64,000 nt of DNA from Rhinopithecus roxellana. Lineage: Eukaryota > Chordata > Mammalia > Primates > Cercopithecidae. The notes below the pieces were generated by a model, which was given only the letters and a program-made list of their open reading frames with translations, did not search any database and was not told the DNA's origin. Positions within the stretch are counted from its first letter, which is position 1; each line of letters begins with the position of its first letter. A program made the position numbers and the translations under genes. Positions 12,106 to 22,811 of this stretch are shown piece by piece. Location: NCBI RefSeq assembly GCF_007565055.1, contig NC_044554.1, positions 139,437,463 to 139,501,462 of the forward strand, given 5' to 3'.

Positions 12106-12308
12106 GAAATTTGTCATTTCTTTGCCTTTTTGTTCTATCCAGGCCCTCACTGATTAGATGTGTCCTTCCACATCAGATGAAGATAGATCTTCCTTATTCA
12201 GTCCACTGATTCAAACCCCAGTCTCTTCTGCATACACCCTCACAGACATAACCAGCTATCTGTGTATCCCTTCAGCCAGGCAAGTTGACACCGATAATTA
12301 ACTATCAC

Positions 12309-13725
12309 AAGTCTTCTCCTTGTCAACTTGGCTCCCATATGCATCTCCTTAAATCATACATAATCACCAAATAAAGACAATAACAAGGTCATAGTCCTGC
12401 CAAGCATACCACCACTATTCTACATACAACCCCAAATACTCTAAATCTCTTCCCCAGAAGAGTACATGAAGTCCATGAGTCATGTTTACTCTTAACCTGG
12501 TATCCTGTAACAAATATGAAGACATAAAATCAACAGCAATTAAATAGTGATATAAACTCAATACATCTTATGTTACATGATTTAAAAAAGGAGAGGAAAG
12601 GAAACAAAGATATATGCTTAATACATGTATATACACTCTGAAACATATTCTTAACAAAATAAGGAGAAAATGCTAATGACAAAAACAGTCTTTATTTCTG
12701 TAACCGGTTACATGTTCTTAGCTAGAGTTTACCTTCCTCTCTCCATTCTATATTCCCTTTGCCTTCAGAAAGCACCTCAGCTGGTCATGATTCTTCACCT
12801 GGAAAAGTGACCCAAACCTTCATTCCTGGAAAACTCTGGACTATTAACAGTCCTTTCTGGATTGAGTTGTAGTTTCCCACTGACCTTAATCACAGAGCAG
12901 CGTAATGCTAACAGATGGCCTAAGGGATCACCTGTATTTCAGACATACTTTTTTCTTGCTTCTGTTATGAGGTAGTAATTCGGTTTCCCCTTGGTAGCCC
13001 AGATCATCCTAGCCAACATGGTAACTCCTTTCCTGGCCTTTTGACTCAGACGCATGGAGGCCAAAGTTGCCAGGTGGAAGTCTCAAATTCCATTTAATGG
13101 GATCATTGTTGTGTTTCCTGGTAGAATTCATTCTTCCCTCTGGGACTAAGATATCTAGACTAGAAGAGCATAAAGTCACAAAACAGGAAACAAAACGTTT
13201 GCTAGAGGGTTACTATGGGTAAGGGTGAGTGATACCACTCTTCGTTTCTGGACTTGTGAATCCTGGCAATAGGAGAAATAGTGCCATCTATTGGATGCTG
13301 ATTCAGAGCATATACAGCCTTCTGGAGAATACTGTCCCAGCCCTGCATGGTATTGTCACCTAGTTGGTATGGTATTTGCACCTTCAAAAAGCCATTTTAC
13401 CATTCTAGAGAGCCCACTACTTCAGAATAGTGAGGAAACATGGAAATACCGGTAAATTTTATGAGCATGATTCATTGTTTTACTTCTCTGACTGTGAAGT
13501 GAGTTTCTTAATCAAAAGCAATGTTGTGTAGAATACCATGATGGTGGATAAATCATCTGTAACTTCACAGATGATGCTGTAGACAGAAGCATTGAATGCA
13601 GAGAAGGGAAATCCATATCCAGATAAAGTGTCTATTCCCATAAGAATAAAATGTGACTCCTTCCAGGATGAAAGTGGTCCAATGTAATCTACCTGCCCCA
13701 GGAAGTTCCTGCATTACTCAGCATT
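12309..13725 (-). pseudogene. ERV-L pol remnant: integrase core and dUTPase-like region
   Basis: On the minus strand, starting near 13,700, the frame pieces resemble the ERV-L integrase core, with a 'VDYIGPL'-like opening and, at 13,202-13,387, a conserved 'QKAVYALNQHPI..TISPIARIH' stretch that marks the end of the integrase core. Further downstream (about 13,120-12,700) broken frames resemble the dUTPase-like domain that ERV-L carries after integrase ('W.LRLPPG.FG' type motif). Multiple stops and frameshifts are present. No gag, protease, reverse transcriptase or env is visible and only one LTR (11,625-12,308) is present, so the element is truncated at its 5' side. It has the same orientation as the MLT2 LTR. 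12,309-12,690 has no recognisable domain and is included as probable ERV-L 3' sequence. Confidence 0.75.
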
Positions 13726-14160
13726 CTTCCTCTGAGATCACAGAGCCACCAGCATGCAACATCAGGCTGAGAGAGCCCCAAGCATAAAACTCCCATCAGA
13801 GAGTGCTGCTGTGTGGGCTGTGTCCAGCAAAACCATTGGAGTGGAGCCACCTGAGGTCTTGGAAAGCAGGGCACAGAATCAAAGATTGTTCTCAAGTCCC
13901 AAGATTTAACGTTTGCTTTCTTGGGTTTTGGAATTACTTGGGACCTGTTAGCCACTTTCTTCTTTCCTGTTGCTCTTTCAGAATAGGAATGTCTATCTTG
14001 TGCCTGTTAGAACATTTTATTTTGGAAGCACATAAGTTGTTTGATTTCATAGCCTCACAGCTGGAGGGAATTGGTCTCAGGATGTCACACCTTTGAGTCT
14101 CACTCATATCTGATTTAGGTGATATTTAAATGACATATTGAGCTTTTTAAACTTTTCTGC

Positions 14161-14757
14161 ATGGAGACAATTTCTGAACTCTTTCATAGAAACTAGAGTC
14201 CAAACAGAACATAGCACTTTTATGTATTTCAGGAGACATATGCTACAGTTTGGACAGGATAAATTGGCTATAATTTTTAGGGCACTTTTATCTGCATTAA
14301 AAACCGGTTCAGGCAGATACTCTTTCTCCTCAATAGTTTTCTTTTCTTTTTTTTTTTTTTTTTTTGAGACGGAGTGTTGCTCTGTCGCCCAGGCTGGAGT
14401 GCAGTGGCCGGATCTCAGCTCACTGCAACCTCCGTCTCCAGGGTTCACGCCATTCTCCCGCCTCAGCCTCCTGAGTAGCTGGGACCACAGGCGCCCGCCA
14501 CCTCGCCCGGCTAATTTTTTGTATTTTTAGTAGAGACGGGGTTTCGCCGTGTTAGCCAGGATGGTCTCGATCTCCTGACCTCGTGATCCGCCCGTCTCGG
14601 CCTCCCAAAGTGCTGGGATTACAGGCTTGAGCCACCACGCCCGGCCCTCAATGGTTTTCTTAATGGCATCTGGGAACTTGTCTGTTGCCTCTTGGTTGGC
14701 AGAAGCTGCCTCTTCTGTTATCTTGATATTTTTTAAACCAAACTTTTTTCTAAAATC
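14161..14757 (-). mobile_element. Tigger2-like transposase fragment, duplicated copy
   Basis: Excluding the Alu inside it, this about 290-bp stretch is nearly the same as 15,670-15,947. On the minus strand it encodes a piece of a pogo/Tigger transposase ('FGLKNIKITEEAASANQEA' followed by 'EEKEYLPEPVFNADKSAL'). In the family this lies between the DNA-binding region and the catalytic DDE core, and the 'FNADKSAL' string stands where the first catalytic Asp region is expected. It has no terminal inverted repeats and is abruptly cut at both ends, sitting inside MaLR internal sequence, so it did not arrive by ordinary transposition. Confidence 0.75.
14347..14646 (-). mobile_element. Young AluY of the Old World monkey type
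   Basis: Complete Alu in reverse complement, T-run at 14,347-14,365 to CCCGGCC at 14,646, with very low divergence. It has 'CAGTGGCCGGATCTCAGCTC', 'CGCCCGCCACCTCGCCCGGC' and 'ATTACAGGCTTGAGCCACC', where human AluY has 'GGCGTGAGCC'. The flanks CTCAATAGTTTTCTT (14,329-14,343) and CTCAATGGTTTTCTT (14,647-14,661) form a target-site duplication with one mismatch. It splits the duplicated Tigger segment, and the copy at 15.7 kb has no Alu there, so the Alu is younger than the duplication or landed only in this copy. Confidence 0.95.
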
Positions 14758-14960
14758 ATTTTTTAAAGGAAACATTTTTCTAAATCATTTCCAATATGAG
14801 TTGATGCTGGAATGAGCTAAGACTGTTGAGGCTATTAAGATGAAATACATGTATTTTGCATGTGAAAAGGACATAAATTTTCGGGGGTCAGGGTGTGCAT
14901 TCTATGGTTTCAATGTTTGTGTCCCCTCTGAAATTCATGGCCTAGAAGTGAAGTCCTATT

Positions 14961-15312
14961 TTGACTTTTAAAAAATTACTTCCTCAAAAGAACAGATCAA
15001 TTAGACTGACTTTCGTCTGCTTTCCTACTTATCATTATTTAAACATTCTAATTATTCTTATCTGAGTGGAAGTTTCCCAATGGGGACTTTGACCGGGTGA
15101 ATTTGGGAACCTCTAGGTTAAACTAGATTTAAAAGTGTCTTTAATAATCAATGACACCCCAAAGTGAAGTTACAGAATGCATTGTATTCACACCTATTTA
15201 GCAAAGCAACGTTATCTATATAATGGGACCCCTCACAGTATTAGTATTTAGTAGACATAATGTGGGTGACACTTGTCACTGTACACCATTGCATTGAAGT
15301 CAAAGATGAGGT
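14961..15312. other. No recognised feature
   Basis: Unassigned DNA between the fading MLT1 start and the minus-strand MLT1 LTR. Confidence 0.4.
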
Positions 15313-15605
15313 GTGCTGCTATTTAAGAGACACAGATTGAGTAATTAATAAATAATACAAAATTATTTCTCTCAGTTCTAGAGGCTAGGTGCAAGATTGA
15401 GAGATCTTAGCAGGCTTAGTGCCTGACAAGAGGATTCTTGCTTTGTCCTCATGTGGAGGAAGAACAGAAGGGCAGAAAAGGCCTAGCTAGTTCCCTGGAG
15501 CCCTTTTATAAGGTTGCTAATCCCCTTAATGAGGGCTCTATCCTCACTATTTAACATCTGCTAAAGGTCCCACCTCTTAATACTATACACTGGAGTTTAA
15601 GTTCT
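15313..15605 (-). mobile_element. MLT1-type MaLR LTR fragment
   Basis: The reverse complement reads 'GTATTAAGAGGTGGGACCTT', 'GAGGATAGAGCCCTCATTAA', 'CACATGAGGACAAAGCAAGA' and 'CTAGAACTGAGAGAAATAAT', all standard MLT1 LTR landmarks in order. It is incomplete at both ends. Confidence 0.8.
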
Positions 15606-16170
15606 AACATCAATTTTCCTAAATAAATATATAGAAACTAGAAAATTTTTCATCCTGGCTTTCTGACTGGAGACAATTTCTGAACTCTTTCATAGAAACT
15701 AGAGTCCAAACAGAACATAGAACTTTTTACGTATTTCAGGAGACATATGCTACAGTTTGGCAGGATAAATTGGCTGTCATTTTTAGGGCACTTTTGTCTA
15801 CATTAAAAACCTGTTCAGGCAGATACTCTTTCTCCTCAATGATTTTCTTAATGGCATCTGGGAACTTGTCTGTTGCCTCTTGTTGGCAGAAGCTGCCTCT
15901 CCTGTTTTCTTGATGTTTTTTAAACCAAACTTTTTTCTAAAATCATCAAACCATCCTTTGCTGGTGTTACGTTTTTCAGCTTTAGATCCTTACCTTCCTT
16001 TTGTTTTGTCATGTAATGATTTTGTTGTTTCTGGAATCACCTTTGATTCTACAGGTATGCCTTTCTTACAGCAATCCTGCACTCATATAAAAGCTGCATT
16101 TTCAATATGATTAAAAAGTATTTATCAAAAATTGCAAGCTTCTCATGCCTGCTGGTGTAGCTGCATTAAT

Positions 16171-16177
16171 TTTCTTT

Positions 16178-16269
<92 letters not shown>

Positions 16270-16283
16270 TTTTTTTTTTTTTT
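16171..16283 (+). repeat. (CTTT)n microsatellite
   Basis: Over 20 CTTT units running into a T-run. The 5' part of the same T-rich block may have been the tail of an older insertion. Confidence 0.97.
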
Positions 16284-16339
16284 ACAATTGTCCTTTTTTT
16301 TATTTTTATTTTTATTTTTATTTATTTTTTTATTTTTTT

Positions 16340-16621
16340 GAGATGGAGTCTCACTCTGTCACCCAGGCTGGAGTGCAGTGGCCAGATCTCAGCTCACTGC
16401 AAGCTCCGCCTCCCGGGTTTACGCCATTCTCCTGCCTCAGCCTCCCGAGTAGCTGGGACTACAGGCGCCCGCCACCTCGCCCGGCTAGGTTTTTGTATTT
16501 TTTAGTAGAGACGGGGTTTCAGCGGGTTAGCCAGGATGGTCTCGATCTCCTGACCTCATGATCCGCCCGTCTCGGCCTCCCAAAGTGCTGGGATTACAGG
16601 CTTGAGCCACTGCGCCCGGCC
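16340..16621 (-). mobile_element. Young AluY of the Old World monkey type
   Basis: Reverse-complement Alu from GAGATGGAGTCTCACTCTGT to GCGCCCGGCC, preceded by a (TTTTA)n tail. It carries the same 'GTGGCCAGATCTC', 'CCACCTCGCCCGGCT' and 'GGCTTGAGCC' variants as the Alu at 14.3 kb. AATTGTCCTTTTTTT (16,286-16,300) and AATTGCCCTTTTATT (16,622-16,636) are the probable target-site duplication. It interrupts the Tigger2 element. Confidence 0.95.
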
Positions 16622-17392
16622 AATTGCCCTTTTATTAACAACTGTTGTCTTGAAATAGCAGGCAACCACAGCTGTAGAACTCTATCTAGAGTACATATCA
16701 AGAAATTCATTTTTTATTGTATTTCAACTTTCATCTGCTTCTTGGAAGTACTTTCAGAATCACTACTGGCATTTAGTATGTATCTCTTGGTGTTATTCAA
16801 AGTTTATGATCTTGCACTAAATATGATAAAAATATATGAGAACCATGAGAGATTACTTTTTACTGCCATATTTCATTTACTACAGACATGAATTGCTCAC
16901 GTGGAGATAATTAGCAACATATGGTTTTAACAGATACTTACAACACTTAAGCTCACTATAGTAGCAATAGGAGGCGGCAACCAAGTTATAACAGTAGTAC
17001 AGTATGTACTACTGTTAATGCAGTTATGATTTAATATTACACCTTTACATTTGCTTATACTACAAATGATGCCATATTTGATCTGTAATTGTATGTGTGT
17101 AAGTTTTGATAAATTTTAACTTTTTATAATAAATTTGTATACATTTTATAATAGTAAATGACAAAAAACTACCATCCACATATAGTTTATTCATTCATGA
17201 CATATGTTTTTCATACCTACCTTTTTCTTAATTTTATTGATATTTCTAGGCTATATGGTTTATCTACAAATTTTTTCAAATTGTTACAAATCTCCAAACA
17301 TATTCCAATGTATTTATTCAAACAAATCCATGTATAAGTGGACCCATGCAGTTCGAACTTTTGTTGTTCAAGGGCCAATTGTATATCTACAT

Positions 17393-17909
17393 CTCCTTTC
17401 ATTTCTCTTTATCTGGAAAACTCTGACTAATACAAATACTTAAATAGAGATGTTGATGAATTGCTGGAAAGTAAGGGTGCACTAGAGAGAGTGTGAGAAA
17501 CTCCTGGGGGCTGAAGTTCTCAGAAGAATTTATATACAATAACTTCATCATCAGATTCTCATATTGAAGAGCCAAGAAAGATCCCTTCATGACTCTAGCA
17601 GGAAGAGAGGAAAGGTAATCATTGTGAAATATGCACAGAGACTTCTCCATCAGAAAATGCCTACTCTTCAGTAGGAAAGGCCACACCAGAGCCTTGTCCC
17701 AAAGCCATGAGGGAAGTTTATTTTCTGACTCCAGCCTTCTTGTTTCACCTAAAGAGTGGAGAAAGCTGTATAAGAAGAAATACTAGTACAGGTCACAAGC
17801 CAGAAATACAAATCCATTAAAAGACTGAGATTTTATCATAAGATTATACATTCTCCTCCCACTTCATATTTGCTACTAAAAAGTGGGTGGTGGGGGATCA
17901 GTGCTTGAT
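17393..17909. other. Possible ERV-L LTR end and unassigned DNA
   Basis: 'CTGGAAAACTCTGACTAATA' near 17,413 matches the 3' terminus of plus-strand MLT2 LTRs, so an ERV-L LTR may end at about 17,436 with the Tigger2 inserted in or next to it. The following 470 bp could be ERV internal leader sequence but I cannot show this. A 95-codon minus-strand open frame at 17,399-17,686 has no recognisable motif. Confidence 0.35.
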
Positions 17910-18790
17910 GGTTTCACAAGCAGATGTTACCAAAACATTTAAGAGAGAAATGACATCAGTTCTCCACAATCTCTTTCAGAAAATAGAAGCAAAGATGACC
18001 ATTCCTGTCTCATTCTATGAAGCCAACAAAACCCTAATATCCAAACCAAATAAAAACATTATATAAAGAAAAACTGTAGACCATTATCTCTCTTGAAAAT
18101 AGATGTAAAAATTCTTAACAAATTTTAGCAAATTGATTCCAACATTGTATAAAAACATACATATACACATAACCAAGTAGAATTTATTCCATGTCTTCAG
18201 GGCATGTTCAATATTTGAAAATAGATCAATGCACTCACCACATCAATACCAAGCAAAAGAAACATCATATGATCATGTCTTTTGATGCAGAAAAAGCATT
18301 TGATAAAGTTTAACACTCATTTAAGATAACTCTTAATCTCTAGGAACAGAGAGGAAACATTTTCAAATGGATAAAGAATGACAACAAAAACTTACAGCTA
18401 ATTGTGAAAAACTGGATGATTTTTAAAATCAGAATAAGGCAAAGATGTTCCCACTCACCACTCCTATTCAACATTGTACTAAAAGTTCTAGCCAGTACAA
18501 TAGGAAACAAAGGAATTTAAAAAAAGAAAGGAAGAAAAAAATAATCAAGCCATGAAAAGACATAAGGCTATATATAATTCTAATTAATAACCCTCTGTAA
18601 ATGGAAAGTCTACAGAGATGTAAAAAATCGATGGTTGCTAGAGCTTAAGGGAAGGAAAGGAGGTTTTAGTAGGTGAAACATAGAGGATTATTTTAGGACA
18701 ATGAAATTTTTCTGTATGATACTGTAATAGTATATACCTGATAACCACCCATTTGTCAAAATCCATAGAGCATCACAGAACAAAGATTAA
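17910..18790 (+). mobile_element. L1M LINE-1, ORF2 and 3'UTR pieces
   Basis: 'CAACATTGTATAAAAACATA', 'ATGATCATGTCTTTTGATGC', 'AGAAAAAGCATTTGATAAAG' and 'CTCCTATTCAACATTGTACT' follow the reverse transcriptase region of ORF2. About 18,600 onward resembles an L1M 3'UTR ('GATGGTTGCTAGAGCTTAAG'). The segment between is deleted and the frame is destroyed. Confidence 0.7.
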
Positions 18791-19298
18791 ATCTCAGTGA
18801 ATGCAATTTTTTCCTGAGAATTGTTAAAGAGGTCCAGAGATCCCAGACAGAATGCAGAATTTGACAAAATAATCTAAATATATTACAACTATATGAAACA
18901 TCCTCAAAAAAAGATTAGGGTATTAGGGTACAGATTTCAGTTACTTTGGGAATGAGTATAGCTTGCAACACTGTAGACAAAAGCATTTTTACGTAAACAC
19001 TGTACTTTAATTGATAACATTGTTTCCCTTTCAGGTAAGGTTTAATAATTGTAGAAACACTATGCATGTATACCAGAATTAAGCAACAGAGTAAATGGTT
19101 GTCAGAGGACATGAGTCAGGTTTCTCACTGTTGGAGTGGGAATTTATAGATAAGCAACAAGAGGAGACCAGGAAGAACCATGTGGTAATGGATTAGAGGT
19201 GGAGACATAAATATGGACTTGGTTAGTTCAATATAGACACAAAGATAGATGGTTACATCTAGAAATATTTATTGATATGTGCATATCTGTGGGTTAGC
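18791..19298. other. No recognised feature
   Basis: AT-rich sequence without repeat assignment, leading into the alternating TA/CG array. Confidence 0.4.
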
Positions 19299-19416
19299 AT
19301 ATATATATACGTATATATACGTATATGTATACATATATACGTATATATACGTGTATATACACGTATATATACGTGTATATATACGTGTATATACACGTAT
19401 ATATATATATACATAT
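19299..19416. repeat. Alternating purine-pyrimidine array (ATATACGT)n
   Basis: About 118 bases made of TATATACG / TATATACACG units, almost perfectly alternating purine and pyrimidine and rich in overlapping palindromes such as TACGTGTATATACACGTA. It has many CpG dinucleotides for such an AT-rich neighbourhood. Confidence 0.95.
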
Positions 19417-19739
19417 TTAATATAGACATCTGAAATGTCAGCTGAAAGGACCTAGAAGCAATGATACCCAGTAGCAATAAGCATACCTAGTGTTCAGATC
19501 TTGCTTTCTATTACTCTTATCCAACAAAAGAAACCAGGATGCATTGGAGAAATAGCTGATGGTAGAGCCAGAGCACAAAATTATACTAGATGAGCCTGGA
19601 GTGCCAGAAAGGGCACACATACACAGAAAGTGCCACAAATGGATAAAGAATAACAACAAAAACCAGGGGATATGTCAAAGGGATACAGGAGTCAACTGAA
19701 AGAGCTATCAGTTGTCAACACAGGACTAATGAATGATTT
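19417..19739. other. No recognised feature
   Basis: Short single-copy looking stretch. The phrase 'ATGGATAAAGAATAACAACA' also occurs in similar form at 18,368 inside the L1M, so old L1 sequence may extend into it. Confidence 0.35.
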
Positions 19740-22450
19740 ATCAACAAAATAAGCAGAAATCAGCAAAAGCATGATATGTGGAATATCTTCAGACCAATCA
19801 ATATAATTCATGATATTAAGAGAATAAAAGGAAAACCATATGATTACCACATGTGACTAAATTCATTATCAATTCATGAAAATAATTTTCAGCAATATGG
19901 GAATAAAAGAACATATTCAACCTGATTATGGACATCTATAAATTACCTACATATCACATTATGCTTAATGGTAAAAGTCCTAAGATTGAAAATAAGACAA
20001 GGATGCCCATTCTTGCCACTTCTATTCATCATCACATTGAAGATCCTTATCATTGCAATAAGGCAAAAAATAAAAATAAATAAAAGGGAAGAAAATAACT
20101 TCAATGGTGCTCACCAACATACATATTAATTACATTTAAATGGATCATAGATATAAATGTACATGCTGAATCATAAAACTTCTAGAAGAAAAAATATTTA
20201 AAAACTGAAACTGTCTTTTTTCCACAATGAGACCATACATAAAAAATGTTAGGGAATCTACAATAACAATACTAGAATTAGTAAATGAGTTAAGCAGACT
20301 GAAGTATAAAAAGGCAATATGTAAAAATAAATTATATTCCTATATAATAGCAATTAATTATTGAAAATTGAACTTAATTTACAATAATTATGTAACTGAC
20401 AAAAAGAAACAAAAGCATGAAATATTTAGGAATACAATTAATAACATTGGTACAATATCTGCAAAGAACTTATAAATCATTGCTGGTCAAAAGTGAAGTC
20501 TAAATTAATGGAAATACATACTATGTTCATTGACGGAACACTCATCTTTTATAATATGTTAATTTTCCCAAGTTACTCTACATATTCAATCTTCTCTCAG
20601 TTGAAATCTTTGAAGGCAATTTTGTAGAAACTGACAAACTATTTCTGCAACTTATTTGAGAGGAAATTGATCTATAATAGTCAAAAGACGTTTTTAAACA
20701 ATAAAGTTGAAAAACTTACACTACCTTATGCCATAACTTTAAAGCTATAACAATCAATACAATGTGCTGTTTACATATAGATATATAAATTAGTGCAACA
20801 AAATGAATCACATAAAGACCCACACATACATCATCAATTCATGTTTAACAGAGGTGCCATGACAATTAAATAGGGGAATAATATTGTTTTCTAGAAATGG
20901 TGCTGGAACAAGTGAATATCTACTTGAAAATGAATTGTGAAATGATGCCACAAACTACACATAAGTTAACTTGAGATAGGCCATAGATTTAACCTTGAAA
21001 GCTAAAACTATAAACTTGTAAAAAAAATTAGGAGTAAATCTTGCAATCTTGGTATAGGCAAAGATTTATTAAAAAGATTCAAAAACTTTTAAAGATAAAA
21101 ATATTTTTATAAATTAGACTTCATAAAAATTAAAAACTGCCTTTTTTAGAGAATACATTAAGTGATTGAAGGAGCAAGACACACACTGAGGGAAAATATT
21201 TGAAATGTATAAACCTGAGAAAGGACTTGAGTTTAGAATACTTCAAACATTCTTACAGCTCAATAATAAAAAGGCAAACTACTCAATCAAAAATTGAACA
21301 AAAAAATACAGAGATGTCACAAAAGGAAACATATGAATAGCAAATAACCACATGAGATGGTTCACTATTTTTTTTATCATCAGGGAAATGTAAATTAAAA
21401 TCACAATAAGTTAACACTACACAATGATTAGAAATGACTAAAAGTAAAAAGGCTGATAATGTCAAGCTTTGGTGAGACTGGACCAATTGAAATTGTCATA
21501 CACTGCTGATAGTAATGTAATGATAAAACTACTGTGTAAAGCAGTTTGGAAATTTCTTAAAAAGTTTAACATAACTTACCATATAACCAAATCATTCCAC
21601 TTCTAGGTTTGTACGTGAATGTTTATAGATTTATTCATAATAACCTCAAACTGGAGACAATCCACATGTTCATCAGTAGCTGAATGCCTGATATGATTTG
21701 GCTCTGTGTCCCCATCCAAATCTCATTTTGAATTGTAATCCCCAGCGTTGGGGGAGGGATGTGGTGGGAGGTGATTAGATTTTCTTCTTGCTGTTCTCAT
21801 GATAGTGAGTGAGTTCTCACAAGATCTGGTTGTTTGAAAGTGTGTTCTCCCTTCACTTTCTCTGTTTCCTGTTGCCATGTGAAGATGTGCTTGCTTCCCC
21901 TTTGCCTTCTGCCATGATCATAAGTTTCCTGAGGCCTCCTATGTCATGCCTCCTGTATAGCCTGCAGAACTGTGAGTCAATTAAACCCCTTTTCTTTACA
22001 AATTATCTAGTCTTAGATAGTTCTTTATATCAATGCAGAACTGACTAATATAGTGCCTAAGCAAATTCTGATAACATTAATACATTTGGATACTGCTAAG
22101 TATTAAAAGGGAAGAAATGATATATATATATATACATGTATTCTTGTCAAAAATACTATACCAGGTAAAAGAAACAAGACATGAAAAAATTAATACTATA
22201 TGATTTCATTATTATGAAGTTATAGAAAAGCCAAGTCTAATCTACAGTACCAGAAAGCAGATCCATGCATGTTTTAAACCAGGGTTTGGAAGGAGCATAA
22301 AGGGAACATTTTGGAGTAATGGAAATATGGTATGTATTGTGATTTGGCAATGACCACTTGTGTAAAGATGTCAAAACTTACCAAACAGTACAATTAAAAT
22401 GGGTTCATTTTATTGTATGTAAATATAAAATGCCCCTCATCTTTAATAAA
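19740..22450 (+). mobile_element. L1M LINE-1, ORF2 to 3'UTR, split by a THE1 LTR
   Basis: Degenerate ORF2 reverse transcriptase sequence ('ATTATGCTTAATGGTAAAAG', 'AGACAAGGATGCCCATTCTT') runs into the C-terminal part ('TTAGACTTCATAAAAATTAA', 'AATCACAATAAGTTAACACT', 'ACTGGAGACAATCCACATGT'), then after the LTR into a 3'UTR-like end at about 22,450. No frame is intact. Orientation and order are consistent with one long old insertion. Confidence 0.72.
21689..22052 (+). mobile_element. THE1-type MaLR solo LTR
   Basis: Begins TGATATGATTTGGCTCTGTG (the 'CTCTGTGTCC' form distinguishes THE1 from MST), includes 'GTGAGTGAGTTCTCACAAGA' and 'GTGAGTCAATTAAACCCCTT', and ends CTGACTAATATA. ATGCC (21,684-21,688) and GTGCC (22,053-22,057) are the probable 5-bp target-site duplication. 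No internal sequence is attached. Confidence 0.85.
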
Positions 22451-22811
22451 ATTGATTTAAAGAAGTCAAGGATAGTAAGCTTTCAATAAGGCACTTATTC
22501 CTTGATGACAATGTTGTGGGTTTTTTAAATATAATTGACAGCTCACACCCCATCACTACTGCTATTAAACTGTATAATACAGCTCAGCTATCCACAAGAA
22601 ACAAATCAAAACAAAACAAAACAAAAAAAACCTATCAATGAATTATAATACTGCCTGGAAAACATGAGAAAATACACTCATCAATCCTATTTCACACTCC
22701 TCATCCAGTCCCATACACAAACAAATAACTGCTTAGCTATCTAGTTAAAGTCTCTTAGGGGCCTAACAACGTATCAAATGTCACATGCTTTACCTGGGAT
22801 ATCAAAGCATT
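22451..22811. other. Unassigned DNA with a (CAAAA)n patch
   Basis: Includes an A-rich CAAAA repeat at about 22,603-22,631. Nothing else recognised. Confidence 0.45.

Larger units (their letters stand above)
11625..12308 (-). mobile_element. MLT2-type LTR of an ERV-L element
   Basis: In reverse complement this starts like an ERV-L (MLT2) LTR, 'TGTGATAGTTAATT', with 'CAACTTG', 'TCAGTGGACTGAATAAGGAA' and 'GGGCCTGGATAGAACAAAAA', and ends with 'TTGGTTGTTTCTCTCTGCAG' and a 'CTTACTAATGCAG' terminus. Two microsatellites have expanded inside it: GATA/GACA at about 11,698-11,781 and GA at about 12,063-12,105. It lies immediately downstream, on the minus strand, of ERV-L coding remnants, so it is best read as the 3' LTR of that element. 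Confidence 0.75.
13735..14960 (+). mobile_element. MaLR internal 3' part running into an MLT1 LTR start, interrupted by a Tigger piece
   Basis: 13,735-14,160 and 14,758-14,900 resemble the non-coding 3' end of MaLR (MLT1/MST/THE1) internal sequence: 'TTGGGTTTTGGAATTACTTG', 'AGCACATAAGTTGTTTGATT', then 'GAGTTGATGCTGGAATGAGC' and 'GTGAAAAGGACATAAATTTT'. At about 14,902 it passes into 'TATGGTTTCAATGTTTGTGT', the start of an MLT1-type LTR, which fades out near 14,960. The two halves are separated by a Tigger segment (14,161-14,757) that itself holds an Alu. No coding capacity is visible. Confidence 0.6.
15665..17392 (-). mobile_element. Tigger2 / MER2-type DNA transposon, 5' part
   Basis: Reading on the minus strand from the right end: a terminal inverted repeat 'ACAATTGGCCCTTGAACAAC' with 'GTGGACCCATGCAGTTCG' (plus strand) typical of Tigger2/MER2, then its non-coding subterminal region ('ACTACCATCCACATATAGTT' on the plus strand), then after interruptions a broken transposase frame (about 16,110-15,665) that includes 'FRKKFGLKNIK' and 'GEAASAN'. 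The element is cut off at 15,665 in the middle of the transposase, so the DDE core and the 3' terminal repeat are missing. It is interrupted by a CTTT microsatellite and a young Alu. The region 16,640-16,950 is included by position and is not individually recognised. Confidence 0.72.

Noticed and set aside
16132..16561. Phe/Leu/Ser-rich open frames
   Set aside because: Translation of the CTTT microsatellite and the adjoining Alu.
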